A stretch of DNA of 52,503 nucleotides from Pseudomonas graminis (GTDB taxonomy: Bacteria > Pseudomonadota > Gammaproteobacteria > Pseudomonadales > Pseudomonadaceae), in contig NZ_SOCR01000017.1 of the NCBI RefSeq assembly GCF_004364335.1, positions 90,623 to 143,125 of the forward strand, read 5' to 3'. Under the pieces are notes generated by a model. That model was not told the DNA's origin. It was given only the letters and a program-made list of their open reading frames with translations, and ran no database searches. The position numbers and the translations under genes are program-made. Of this stretch, positions 7,757-16,919 are shown piece by piece (within the stretch, counting starts at the first letter, position 1; each line of letters opens with the position of its first letter).

Positions 7757-10700
7757 TCACCCCTCGACTTGCGTCCATTGCTTGTTCAGGCGCTTGTCCG
7801 AGATCGGCACTTTGGTCCCCAGTTGCTGCGCGAACAGCGACACGCGGTATTCCTCCAGCCACCAGCGATACACCACCAGCTCCGGGTCGCGCTTGCCTTC
7901 CTGGGCATGCTTGTCGGCGCGGGTCTGGTACTGCGCCCAGAGATTCCCAAGTTCGATGCTCCAGACCCGGTCCTTCTGCGCCTGGCTGCCGAGCTTCTCA
8001 AGACGGAGTTCGATGGCCTTGAGGTAACGCGGCAGTTCCTTGAGCCACACCGCCGGCGTTTCGCGGACGAAGCCGGGATACACCAGCTTGCTCAGCTGGC
8101 CTTTGATGTCGTTCAGCGCCACGGCCTGGGCCAGATCGATCTTGCCCTTGAAGCGCTTTTGCAGGCCATGCCACAGCTTGAGAATCTCAAGCGTCAGCCT
8201 TGCCAGCCGCTCCGCATGTTCGGTCAGACCGCCACGCTTGCGCTCGGCCAGGGACAGCAAGCCGGCACCGTCTCGCGGCAACGTTGTTTCGCCCTCAAGG
8301 ATGCAGCTGTCGAGACTCGCCAGCAGGATGTCTTCGATCAGCCCATCGACGCGCCCCAGATCGCGGTACAGCAACGCCAGTTCGGTTTGGCCCGGCAACT
8401 TGCTGCGCAGGAACTTGGTCGGCTCGGCCAATTGCTGCAACAACAGCCGCTGCAGCGCTCGACGGTGTTGGTACTCGGCTTCGGCCTGAGTGGAGAAACG
8501 CCCTTCCTTGACCGCGCCCCCCTCTTCCACCAGCGCCGGGTACACCGTCATCGACAGGCCGGCAATCTGCTGTTGAGTCTTCTCGGCCACCTTTGCGAAG
8601 CCCTTGGCTTCGACCGGCTGCTGACCTTTCGCCGATTGCGGCACCGCCAATGCAGCCTGTCCGGCCTCGGCAAACCGCGCGGTCAGCTCATCCAACTCGC
8701 GACCTTCACCGAGGAACTTGCCATTGGCGTCGACCACTTCAAGGTTCATTTTCAGGTGGCTTTCCACCTGCTGCGCCGCTTCCGCCCAGGCTTCGTCGGT
8801 CACCCGCACGCCCGTCATGCGGAGCAACTCGCGGCCCAACGCCTGAGGCAGCGAGCCTTCGGCAAAGACCATTCGCTGCAGCGCGGCTTTGACGAAGTCC
8901 GGCACCGGCACGAAATTCTTGCGCAGTGCCTTGGGCAGATTGCGCACCAGCGCCACGCATTTGGTTTCCAGCAGCCCCGGCACCAGCCACTCCAGGCGCT
9001 CGGCCGGCAATGACAGCAACAGCGGCGCCGGCACCCGCAGGGTCACGCCGTCGCGGGGGTGGTTCGGTTCAAAGTGATAGGTCAGCGGCAGGGTCAGTTC
9101 GCCCAGGCGCAAGGTGTCCGGATACTGGTTGGCGGTAACTTCGCTGGCTTCGCGGGCGAGCACATCTTCCTCGCGCATGATCAGCAACTGCGGGTTCTTC
9201 TGGCTTTCCATCCGGTACCAGGCGTCGAACGTCGCGGTCTGGTGAATATCCGCCGGCAAGCGTTCGTCGTAATAGCGGTACAGGGTTTCTTCGTCGGCGA
9301 GAATGTCGCGGCGCCGCGCCTTGGCTTCCAGTTCGTCGAGCTGCTCCAACAGCTTGGTGTTGGCCGTCAGACACTTGGCCCGAGACTGGATTTCACCGCG
9401 CACCAGCCCTTCGCGGATGAAAAACTCGCGGGATACCACCGGATCGATCGGCCCGAAATGCACCGGACGACGGCCAACGACGATGAGGCCGAACAGGGTG
9501 ATCTGTTCGAAGGCCACGACCTGGCCGCGCTTCTTTTCCCAATGGGGTTCGAAGTGGTTTTTCTTGATCAGGTGCCCGGCAAGGGGTTCGATCCAGTCCG
9601 GTTCGATCTTCGCCACCATGCGCGCATAGAGTTTGGTGGTTTCCACCAGCTCGGCGGCCATGATCCATTGCGGACGCTTGCGGCCCAGCCCCGATGACGG
9701 ATGCACCCAGAACCGCCGCTGACGCGCGCCCAGGTAGTCGCCGTCTTCGGTCTTCTGACCGATCTGGCTGAGCAGGCCCGAGAGCACCGCTTTGTGGAAT
9801 TTCGGGAAATCGGCCGGCTCTTTATTGACGGTCAGTTGCAGGTCGCGGCAGATCAGGCTGAGCTGACGATGGGAGTCGCGCCACTCGCGCAGGCGCAGGT
9901 AATTGAGGAAGTTGCGCCGGCACCAGTTACGCAACGGACTGGCGGTCAGGGCCTGGCGCTGTTCTTCGAAGCCGCGCCACAGATTGACCAGCCCGGCGAA
10001 GTCGGAGTCCTGATCTTTCCACTGGGCGTGGGCTTGGTCGGCAGCCTGCTGACGCTCCGGCGGACGCTCGCGCGGGTCCTGAATCGACATCGCACTGGCG
10101 ACAATCAACACTTCCTGCAAGCTGCCCTGCTTCGCCGCTTCGAGCAACATGCGGCCCATGCGCGGGTCCACCGGCAGACGCGCCAGCTGACGGCCCATCG
10201 GCGTCAGGTTGTTCTCGCGGTCGACCGCCGACAGCTCCTGCAGCAGGTTGAAGCCGTCACTGATCGCTTTGCCGTCCGGCGGCTCGATGAACGGGAAATC
10301 GGTGATCTGACCCAGACGCAGGTGCAGCATCTGCAGGATGACCGCGGCAAGGTTGGTGCGCAGAATCTCCGGATCGGTGAATTCGGGCCGCGAGAGGAAA
10401 TCTTCTTCGCTGTACAAGCGCACGCACAGCCCCGGCTCGACCCGACCGCAACGGCCCTTGCGCTGGTTGGCGCTGGCCTGGGAAATCGCTTCGATGGGCA
10501 AACGCTGCACTTTGGCGCGGTAGCTGTAGCGGCTGATGCGCGCGGTGCCGGTGTCGATGACGTAGCGAATACCCGGCACGGTCAGCGAGGTTTCGGCGAC
10601 GTTGGTCGCCAGCACCACACGACGGCCCGGGTGCGACTGGAAAATTCGCTGCTGCTCGGCCGGCGACAGGCGCGCGTAGAGCGGCAGGATTTCGGTGTGC

Positions 10701-11668
10701 TTGAGTTGCGCCTTGCGCAGCATTTCAGCGGCGTCACGGATCTCCCGCTCGCCGGGCAGAAACACCAGCACATCGCCGGGGGATTTGCGCTCGCTGCGTT
10801 CGAAGGCGGCCAGTTCGTCCAGCGTGGCAAGAATCGCCTGATCCACGGTCAGGTCTTCCTCGATGCTGTTGCCCTCTTCGTCCTGCTGGGCCGTCATCGG
10901 CCGGTACCAGGTCTCCACGGGGAAAGTCCGGCCCGAGACTTCGATGACCGGCGCCTTGTCAAAATGCTCGGAGAAGCGTTCGAGGTCGATGGTCGCCGAG
11001 GTGATGATGACTTTCAGGTCCGGGCGCCGGGGCAGCAGGGTTTTCAGGTAGCCGAGCAGGAAGTCGATGTTCAGGCTGCGTTCGTGGGCTTCGTCGACGA
11101 TGATCGTGTCGTAGCGCTCAAGGTAGCGGTCGTGCTGGGTTTCGGCGAGCAGGATGCCGTCGGTCATCAGCTTGATCAGGGTGTTTTCGTCGCTCTGATC
11201 TTCGAAGCGCACCTGATAACCCACCAGCCCGCCCAGCGGCGTGCCGATTTCTTCGGCGACCCGGCTGCCGACGCTGCGCGCCGCAATACGGCGGGGTTGG
11301 GTGTGGCCAATCAATCCGTGCTGACCGCGACCGATTTCCAGGCAAATTTTAGGCAGCTGAGTGGTTTTGCCCGAGCCGGTTTCGCCGGCAATGATCAACA
11401 CCTGATGCTCAAGAATCGCTTTCTTGATCTCGTCGCGCTTGGCGGCGATGGGCAGGTTTTCGTCGTAGCGCATGGCGGGTACGCTCTGCGCGCGACTCAC
11501 TACACGGGCGCACGATGCCTGCACGCGCTCGACCCACTGCGCCAGCTTCGTCTCGTCCGGTTTCTTGCGCAGCTCATGCAATTGCCGGCGCAAGCGATGA
11601 CGATCGCTGATCATCGCGTGGTCGAGGTTCTTGAAGAGTTGGTCGATGGAGGTCGAATCGTCGGTCAT
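7757..11668 (-). CDS. hrpA: ATP-dependent RNA helicase HrpA (DEAH box)
   Basis: A 1303-residue DEAH-box RNA helicase, the normal length for the family. Walker A is GETGSGKT at residues 95-102, the DEAH motif is in TIIVDEAHERS, motif III is SATI, and motif VI is SQASANQRKGRCGR. Then come the winged-helix, ratchet and OB-fold regions and the long HrpA-specific C-terminal domain. The E. coli protein has been linked to ribosome rescue and mRNA processing. The ATG at 11668 (MTDDSTSI) is preferred; the frame continues to 11791 into REP-flanked DNA with no protein character. No clear Shine-Dalgarno is seen. Confidence 0.95.
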   Translation of the reverse strand: MTDDSTSIDQLFKNLDHAMISDRHRLRRQLHELRKKPDETKLAQWVERVQASCARVVSRAQSVPAMRYDENLPIAAKRDEIKKAILEHQVLIIAGETGSGKTTQLPKICLEIGRGQHGLIGHTQPRRIAARSVGSRVAEEIGTPLGGLVGYQVRFEDQSDENTLIKLMTDGILLAETQHDRYLERYDTIIVDEAHERSLNIDFLLGYLKTLLPRRPDLKVIITSATIDLERFSEHFDKAPVIEVSGRTFPVETWYRPMTAQQDEEGNSIEEDLTVDQAILATLDELAAFERSERKSPGDVLVFLPGEREIRDAAEMLRKAQLKHTEILPLYARLSPAEQQRIFQSHPGRRVVLATNVAETSLTVPGIRYVIDTGTARISRYSYRAKVQRLPIEAISQASANQRKGRCGRVEPGLCVRLYSEEDFLSRPEFTDPEILRTNLAAVILQMLHLRLGQITDFPFIEPPDGKAISDGFNLLQELSAVDRENNLTPMGRQLARLPVDPRMGRMLLEAAKQGSLQEVLIVASAMSIQDPRERPPERQQAADQAHAQWKDQDSDFAGLVNLWRGFEEQRQALTASPLRNWCRRNFLNYLRLREWRDSHRQLSLICRDLQLTVNKEPADFPKFHKAVLSGLLSQIGQKTEDGDYLGARQRRFWVHPSSGLGRKRPQWIMAAELVETTKLYARMVAKIEPDWIEPLAGHLIKKNHFEPHWEKKRGQVVAFEQITLFGLIVVGRRPVHFGPIDPVVSREFFIREGLVRGEIQSRAKCLTANTKLLEQLDELEAKARRRDILADEETLYRYYDERLPADIHQTATFDAWYRMESQKNPQLLIMREEDVLAREASEVTANQYPDTLRLGELTLPLTYHFEPNHPRDGVTLRVPAPLLLSLPAERLEWLVPGLLETKCVALVRNLPKALRKNFVPVPDFVKAALQRMVFAEGSLPQALGRELLRMTGVRVTDEAWAEAAQQVESHLKMNLEVVDANGKFLGEGRELDELTARFAEAGQAALAVPQSAKGQQPVEAKGFAKVAEKTQQQIAGLSMTVYPALVEEGGAVKEGRFSTQAEAEYQHRRALQRLLLQQLAEPTKFLRSKLPGQTELALLYRDLGRVDGLIEDILLASLDSCILEGETTLPRDGAGLLSLAERKRGGLTEHAERLARLTLEILKLWHGLQKRFKGKIDLAQAVALNDIKGQLSKLVYPGFVRETPAVWLKELPRYLKAIELRLEKLGSQAQKDRVWSIELGNLWAQYQTRADKHAQEGKRDPELVVYRWWLEEYRVSLFAQQLGTKVPISDKRLNKQWTQVEG

Positions 11669-11793
11669 CAGGGCGCGGAATCTTTCTATCTGAATGCAGG
11701 GCGCGGATTGTCGCAGATTTGGCGGGGCGGATGCAGGTCTCGGATCAAAGCTGTTTGTGGGCGTGGATTCATTCACTGAACGGCACGCCAACC

Positions 11794-11882
11794 CTGTAGG
11801 AGCCGGCTTGCTGGCGAACGCGGAGCATCAGCAACAAAGAGGTGACTGAACCAATGGGTTCGCCAGCAAGCCGGCTCCTACG
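11794..11882. repeat. REPIN, GCCGGCTTGCTGGCGAA type
   Basis: Near-perfect inverted arms (TGTAGGAGCCGGCTTGCTGG and complement) between hrpA and fadD1, next to the fadD1 terminator. Confidence 0.85.
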
Positions 11883-11925
11883 GATTTGATCAGGGCATCA
11901 ATCGCGTGTACGCCTCAAACAACAA

Positions 11926-11945
11926 ACCCCGCACGCTGGCGGGGT
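11926..11945 (-). terminator. Terminator of fadD1
   Basis: ACCCCGC-(6)-GCGGGGT lies about 20 bases beyond the fadD1 stop and is followed on the - strand by TTGTTGTTT. Confidence 0.75.
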
Positions 11946-11965
11946 CTGTGGTGATGAGCGCTGAC

Positions 11966-13663
11966 TTACGCCGGCTTTTTCAGCGCCAGCTTTTTCAGCT
12001 CTTCGTCACGCAGTTCCCGGCGCAGGATCTTGCCGACGTTGGTGGTCGGCAGTGCATCGCGGAATTCAACGCTGCGCGGCACTTTATAAGCAGTGACGTT
12101 GGCGCGCATGTGCTCCATGACCTGATCCTTGCTCAGGGTCGTGCCCGGCTTGCACACCACGAACAGCTTGATCGCTTCGCCGGATTTCTCGTCCGGCAGA
12201 CCGATGGCCGCGCACTGCAGCACGCCCGGCAAGGTCGCCAACACGTCTTCCAGCTCGTTCGGGTACACGTTGAAGCCCGAGACCAGAATCATGTCCTTTT
12301 TGCGATCAACAATGCGCATGTAGCCATCCGGCTGGATAATCGCGATGTCGCCGGTCTTCAACCAACCGTCGGCGTCCAGCATCTCGTCGGTGGCGGCCTG
12401 GTTTTGCCAGTAGCCCTTCATCACCTGTGGGCCCTTGATGCACAGCTCGCCCACTTCACCCAACGGCAGCTCTTCGCCGGCGTCGTTGATGGTCTTGCAC
12501 AGGGTCGAGGGCACGGGAATGCCGATGGTGCCCATCTGGATCTTCTGGAAGGGGTTGACCGACGCCACCGGGCTGGTCTCGGTCATGCCGTAACCTTCGC
12601 AGATCGAGCAGCCGGTCACGTCTTTCCAGCGCTCGGCCGCCGCCGTTTGCAGCGCCATGCCACCCGACAGGGTGAGCTTGAGCGAGGAGAAGTCCAGCTG
12701 GCGGAAATCGGCGTTATTGCACAGCGCGACGAACAACGTGTTGAGCCCGACGAAGCCGGAAAACTTCCACTTCGACAGCTCTTTCACCATCGCCGACAGG
12801 TCCCGCGGGTTGCTGATCAGCACGTTGTGGTTGCCGCTCAGCATCATTGCCATGCAATGAAAGGTGAACGCATAGATGTGGTACAGCGGCAACGGCGTGA
12901 TCAGAATCTCCGTGCCTTCGTTGAGGTTGGCCGCCATCAGCGCCCGGCATTGCAGCATGTTGGCGATCAGGTTGCGGTGGGTGAGCATCGCGCCCTTGGC
13001 CACGCCGGTGGTGCCGCCGGTGTATTGCAGCACCGCAACATCGTCGCCCTTCGGCGAAACATCCCGGACCGGCTGACCGTGACCCTTGGCCAGTACGTCG
13101 TTGAATTTGACCGCCTTGGGCAAGTGGAACGGCGGGACCATCTTCTTCACGTACTTGATGACACTGTTGACCAGCAGGCGCTTGAGCGGAGGCAGCAGGT
13201 CGGCGACTTCGGTGACGATGATGTTCTTGACGCCGGTCTTGGGCACGACCTTCTCGGCCAGGTGCGCCATGTTCGCCAGGCAGACCAGCGCCTTGGCGCC
13301 GGAGTCGTTGAATTGGTGTTCCATTTCCCGCGCGGTATACAGCGGGTTGGTGTTGACCACGATGAGCCCGGCACGAATGGCGCCGAACACCGCCACCGGG
13401 TACTGCAGCACGTTGGGCAATTGCACGGCGATGCGATCGCCGGGTTGCAGGTCAGTGTGCTGTTGCAGATATGCAGCGAAGGCACCGGACAGCGCGTACA
13501 TTTCGCCGTAGGTGAGGGTCTTGCCCAGGTTGCTGAACGCAGGTTTGTTGGCGAAACGCTCGCAGGACTGTTTCAATACGGCCTGTACGTTCGGATACTG
13601 ATCCGGATCGATATCGGCGGCGATACCTGTCGGATATTTATCCTTCCAGAAGTTTTCGAGCAT
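11966..13663 (-). CDS. fadD1: Long-chain fatty-acid-CoA ligase FadD1
   Basis: A 565-residue member of the adenylate-forming family, which activates fatty acids to acyl-CoA through an acyl-AMP intermediate, normally at the inner membrane. The ATP/AMP loop is YTGGTTGVAKG at residues 214-224, followed by GYGMTETSP and the hinge/ligase motif DGWLKTGD, then the C-terminal RKKDMILVSGFNVYPNE fatty-acyl-CoA synthetase signature. Length and motifs match E. coli FadD. The ATG at 13663 has GAGGAG 10 bases upstream. It is a tandem paralogue of fadD2, but a terminator between them suggests it has its own promoter in the 290 bases upstream. Confidence 0.92.
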   Translation of the reverse strand: MLENFWKDKYPTGIAADIDPDQYPNVQAVLKQSCERFANKPAFSNLGKTLTYGEMYALSGAFAAYLQQHTDLQPGDRIAVQLPNVLQYPVAVFGAIRAGLIVVNTNPLYTAREMEHQFNDSGAKALVCLANMAHLAEKVVPKTGVKNIIVTEVADLLPPLKRLLVNSVIKYVKKMVPPFHLPKAVKFNDVLAKGHGQPVRDVSPKGDDVAVLQYTGGTTGVAKGAMLTHRNLIANMLQCRALMAANLNEGTEILITPLPLYHIYAFTFHCMAMMLSGNHNVLISNPRDLSAMVKELSKWKFSGFVGLNTLFVALCNNADFRQLDFSSLKLTLSGGMALQTAAAERWKDVTGCSICEGYGMTETSPVASVNPFQKIQMGTIGIPVPSTLCKTINDAGEELPLGEVGELCIKGPQVMKGYWQNQAATDEMLDADGWLKTGDIAIIQPDGYMRIVDRKKDMILVSGFNVYPNELEDVLATLPGVLQCAAIGLPDEKSGEAIKLFVVCKPGTTLSKDQVMEHMRANVTAYKVPRSVEFRDALPTTNVGKILRRELRDEELKKLALKKPA

Positions 13664-13952
13664 AAAAGCCGACTCCTCAGCGACAGCGTTTCTACACACC
13701 GCTTGATGCGATGATTTCTTGTGTTTGGAATTGTGTAGTCACTGCTTTTTGTTGACCGAAGGTACAAAAAGCGGGGCGAGCGTATCAGCTTTGCCAGAGG
13801 CCGCCTAGAGCCAAAAGCGGGCTCTCCAGTCACATACCTGACTCTTGAATATGTAACGGTCACGTTTAGAGCAATGAACCTAAATGTCGGAAATGTCTTA
13901 CGTCGATGTTCATTTACGCGGTCAGATTAAATCCATCCGCAAAATACCAGGC
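13664..13952. other. Leader/promoter region of fadD1
   Basis: About 290 bases between the fadD2 terminator and the fadD1 start with no credible gene. I looked for a PsrA-type AAAC-N4-GTTT palindrome and found none here, unlike upstream of fadD2. Confidence 0.5.
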
Positions 13953-13981
13953 AAAAAAAACGGCGTGATTAACACGCCGTT
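13953..13981 (-). terminator. Strong terminator of fadD2
   Basis: On the - strand AACGGCGTG-(5)-CACGCCGTT is followed by T8. It lies 39 bases past the fadD2 stop, so fadD2 and fadD1 are probably separate transcripts. Confidence 0.92.
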
Positions 13982-14019
13982 ATTCCTGGGTTAGAAGCCG
14001 ATGAGCAATCGCCGCGGGA

Positions 14020-15708
14020 TCAGGCGATATCCCGTAGCTCCCGCCGCAGAATTTTCCCCACAGGCGTCATCGGCAACGACTCACGCAGCACGATCTGCTT
14101 GGGAATCTTGTAACCGGTGAAGTTCTCCTTGCAGTATGCCTTCAACTCCTCGCTGGTCAGGGTTGCATCCCTCGGCACCACGAACAGCTTCACAGCTTCG
14201 CCCGAACGGTCGTCGGGAACGCCGATCACCGCACAGTTCGCGACTTTCGGATGCCGCGAAACCACGTCCTCGATCTCGTTCGGGTAGACGTTGAAGCCCG
14301 AGACGATGATCAGATCCTTCTTGCGGTCCACGATGCGAATGAACCCGTCCGGATCGATCACCGCGACATCGCCGGTTTTCAGCCAGCCTTCGCCGTCCAG
14401 CACTTCAGCGGTCGCCTCCGGCTTGTTCCAGTAACCCAGCATGATCTGCGGGCCCTTGAGGCACAGCTCGCCGCGCTCACCCACGGGCAGTTCGACCCCG
14501 TCGTCGCTGATGACCTTCGCCGTGGTGCCCGGCACCGGCATGCCCACCGTACCCAGCCGGGACTGATTGCCGTAAGGATTAGCGGTGGCGACGGGAGAGG
14601 TTTCGGTCAAACCGTAGCCTTCGACGATGGCGCAGCCGGTCAACTGCAGCCAGCGCTCGGCGGTGGCCTTGACCAGTGCGGTGCCACCGGAATTGGTCAG
14701 GCGCAACGTTGAGAAATCGAGGTTCTTGAATTCGGGATGGTCCATCAGCGCCACGAACAGCGTGTTGAGGCCGAGCATCGCCGAGAACTTCCACTTCTTC
14801 AGCTCTTTGATGAAGCCACCGATGTCCCGCGGGTTGGTGATCAGCAGGTTATGGTTGCCGCTGACCATCATGCACATGCAATTACAGGTGAACGCATAGA
14901 TGTGATAAAGCGGCAGCGGCGCCACCATGATCTCGCTGCCCTGCTTGAAGATCGGCAGCCCGTCCGGCCCATGCTGCAGCATGCAGGCATAGACCTGCTG
15001 CATGTTGGCGACCAGATTGCCGTGGGTCAGCATCGCCCCTTTCGGCGAACCGGTGGTGCCGCCGGTGTACTGCAACACGGCGACGTCGTCCAGCGCCAAC
15101 GGCACCGGTTGCAGACGATCCCCCTTGCCCAGCTTGAGCACACGCTTGAACGGGATGGCCTGGGGCAAGTGGTACGCCGGCACCAGCTTCTTGACCTTTT
15201 CGACCACCGTGTTGATCAGCCAGCCTTTGGCCGCCGACTGCATGTCGCCCATCTTCACTTCGATGAGGTACTGAATGTCGGTGTCCGGCAGCACTTCCTG
15301 CACGTTCTTGCCGAAGACGTTGAGATAGACCAATGCACGCGCGCCGGAATCCTTGAACTGATGGCGCATTTCCCGGGCGGTGTACAGCGGGTTGGTGTTG
15401 ACGACGATCAAGCCCGCGCGCATTGCACCGAATACGGCGATGGGGTACTGGATCAGGTTGGGCATCTGCACGGCGATGCGGTCGCCGGGTTTGAGGTCAG
15501 TCTGCTGTTGCAGGTAACCGGCGAACGCCGCCGATTGGCGCTCAAGCTCGGCGTAGCTCAGGGTGACGCCCATGTTGCTGTAGGCCGGCCGATCGGCGTA
15601 CTGGCGGCAACTGCGCTCGAACACCTCGACCACCGATGCGTACGCCTGCAGGTCCACCTCAGAAAGAACGCCAGCGGGGCGCTTGTCGTTCCAGAATTCA
15701 GGTTGCAT
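14020..15708 (-). CDS. fadD2: Long-chain fatty-acid-CoA ligase FadD2
   Basis: A 562-residue acyl-CoA synthetase, clearly paralogous to FadD1: both have PGDRIAVQ and VVNTNPLYTAREM, and the YTGGTTG loop starts at residue 214 in each. It also has GYGLTETSPVA, EGWLKTGD and RKKDLIIVSGFNVYPNE. It activates exogenous fatty acids; the two paralogues usually differ in chain-length preference, which sequence alone cannot show. The ATG at 15708 is preceded by GAGGATAAAAACAAC: the Shine-Dalgarno and an A-rich Crc/Hfq-type motif overlap the initiation region. A PsrA-like palindrome lies 45 bases upstream. It is divergent from the lysophospholipase-like gene. Confidence 0.92.
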   Translation of the reverse strand: MQPEFWNDKRPAGVLSEVDLQAYASVVEVFERSCRQYADRPAYSNMGVTLSYAELERQSAAFAGYLQQQTDLKPGDRIAVQMPNLIQYPIAVFGAMRAGLIVVNTNPLYTAREMRHQFKDSGARALVYLNVFGKNVQEVLPDTDIQYLIEVKMGDMQSAAKGWLINTVVEKVKKLVPAYHLPQAIPFKRVLKLGKGDRLQPVPLALDDVAVLQYTGGTTGSPKGAMLTHGNLVANMQQVYACMLQHGPDGLPIFKQGSEIMVAPLPLYHIYAFTCNCMCMMVSGNHNLLITNPRDIGGFIKELKKWKFSAMLGLNTLFVALMDHPEFKNLDFSTLRLTNSGGTALVKATAERWLQLTGCAIVEGYGLTETSPVATANPYGNQSRLGTVGMPVPGTTAKVISDDGVELPVGERGELCLKGPQIMLGYWNKPEATAEVLDGEGWLKTGDVAVIDPDGFIRIVDRKKDLIIVSGFNVYPNEIEDVVSRHPKVANCAVIGVPDDRSGEAVKLFVVPRDATLTSEELKAYCKENFTGYKIPKQIVLRESLPMTPVGKILRRELRDIA

Positions 15709-15709
15709 G

Positions 15710-15717
15710 TTGTTTTT
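15710..15717 (-). promoter_or_regulatory. Crc/Hfq-type A-rich (CA) motif in the fadD2 initiation region
   Basis: The mRNA reads AAAAACAA between the Shine-Dalgarno and the fadD2 ATG. This fits the AAnAAnAA catabolite-repression motif bound by Hfq with Crc in Pseudomonas. Its position is ideal for blocking translation when preferred carbon sources are present. Sequence match only. Confidence 0.55.
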
Positions 15718-15752
15718 ATCCTCTTACCTGAGTGTACTGGCCCCGTGGTATT

Positions 15753-15766
15753 TAAACGGGCGTTTG
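15753..15766. promoter_or_regulatory. PsrA-like operator between fadD2 and the lysophospholipase gene
   Basis: TAAACGGGCGTTTG contains AAAC-N4-GTTT with a 3' G. The PsrA consensus as I recall it is [G/C]AAAC(N2-4)GTTT[G/C], so only the first base deviates. PsrA is the long-chain-fatty-acid-responsive repressor of beta-oxidation genes in Pseudomonas. The site is 45 bases from the fadD2 start and about 170 from the divergent hydrolase start. Confidence 0.6.
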
Positions 15767-15934
15767 CCGGACGTTAGCAGCTATGGCATAGAAGGCAAAT
15801 AGTCGCCGACACGTCATCACCGGTGTGAATCTTGCGGGTAACCAGCCTGCCATCCGGCTACCGCTATACACTCAAGCAAAGCGCTCGCCACTGCGTTTTT
15901 TGAGACAACTTTTTACAGGGGCCAGGAAAACGCG

Positions 15935-16879
15935 ATGGAACACGAAGCTTTTTGGCTGGACGCTCAAGACCACAGTCGCCTCTATGTGCATGCCTGGAGG
16001 CCGATGGGCAATGCCCGGGCGGTGATTCTGCTTTCCCACGGCATGGCTGAACACGCGGGGCGCTACGACGGACTGGGGATGGCATTGATGCGGGCAGGCT
16101 TCGCCTTGTATGCCGCCGATCAACGGGGTCACGGCCATTCGGCCTCGTACGGCACCCTGGGGCATTACGCCGATCAGGATGGCTGGAACAAAGTGGTCGG
16201 CGACCTCGCCACGCTGAAAGCGTCGGTTGCGGTGCGCCATCCGGGCGTGCCGGTGTTCCTGCTCGGTCACAGCATGGGCAGCTACATCGCCCAGGGGTAT
16301 TTGCTGCACCACAGCGCCAGTTTGCAGGGCGCGATCCTCAGCGGCTCGAATTACCATCCGGTCACGTTCTATCGCTCGGCAGCGCTGGTCGCCCGTATTG
16401 AACGCTGGCGGCAAGGGCCGACCGGGCGCAGCGCGTTGATCGAACACCTGTCGTTCGGCTCGTTCAACAAACGCTTCAAGCCTGCGCGCACCTGCCATGA
16501 CTGGCTCAACCGCGACCCGGCCGAGGTCGACGCCTACAGCAACGACCCGCTGTGTGGCTTTCGCTGTACCAATCAGTTGTGGATGGACCTGCTCGGTGGC
16601 CTGCAGCAGATCAGCAAGCGTTCGAACCTGGCGCAGATCGATCCCGGACTGCCGATCCTGATTATTGGGGGTGAATGTGATCCGGTGAGCGATGGCAAGC
16701 GTCTCACGCATCTGGCCGACGCTCTGAGCGGCACCGACCACCCGTTTGTTACGCTGAAGGTCTATCCGCAGGCGCGTCACGAGATTTTCCTGGAGATCAA
16801 TCGTGAGGAAGTCATCCGTGACCTGCTTGCCTGGCTTGACCGGGCGCTGCAGCAGTCAAGGCCGCGCCGCAGCGAATGA
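15935..16879 (+). CDS. Alpha/beta hydrolase, lysophospholipase (monoglyceride lipase) family
   Basis: A 314-residue alpha/beta hydrolase. It has an oxyanion motif (LLSHGMAEHAGRY), the nucleophile elbow GHSMG with Ser113, an acid in IIGGECDPVSDG and a catalytic His in QARHEIFLE. These are the marks of the PldB/monoglyceride-lipase group that frees fatty acids from lysolipids or monoglycerides. No signal peptide is visible, so it acts in the cytoplasm or at the inner face of the membrane. Its place beside fadD2 and phaJ1 suggests that the released fatty acid is activated and degraded next door (inference). The ATG at 15935 has AGGAAAA upstream. phaJ1 begins 40 bases after its stop, so the two probably form an operon. 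Confidence 0.88.
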   Translation: MEHEAFWLDAQDHSRLYVHAWRPMGNARAVILLSHGMAEHAGRYDGLGMALMRAGFALYAADQRGHGHSASYGTLGHYADQDGWNKVVGDLATLKASVAVRHPGVPVFLLGHSMGSYIAQGYLLHHSASLQGAILSGSNYHPVTFYRSAALVARIERWRQGPTGRSALIEHLSFGSFNKRFKPARTCHDWLNRDPAEVDAYSNDPLCGFRCTNQLWMDLLGGLQQISKRSNLAQIDPGLPILIIGGECDPVSDGKRLTHLADALSGTDHPFVTLKVYPQARHEIFLEINREEVIRDLLAWLDRALQQSRPRRSE

Positions 16880-16919
16880 CGTCAGTGGTTCATCTTTCCT
16901 AACTGTCACAGGACACCCC

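Noticed and set aside
9701..11779. 692-codon open frame antisense to hrpA
   Set aside because: A shadow of high-GC codon bias; composition is not protein-like, no motif is present, and hrpA on the other strand is complete and well supported.
13664..13952. Possible PsrA site before fadD1
   Set aside because: No AAAC-N2-4-GTTT palindrome could be found on either strand.
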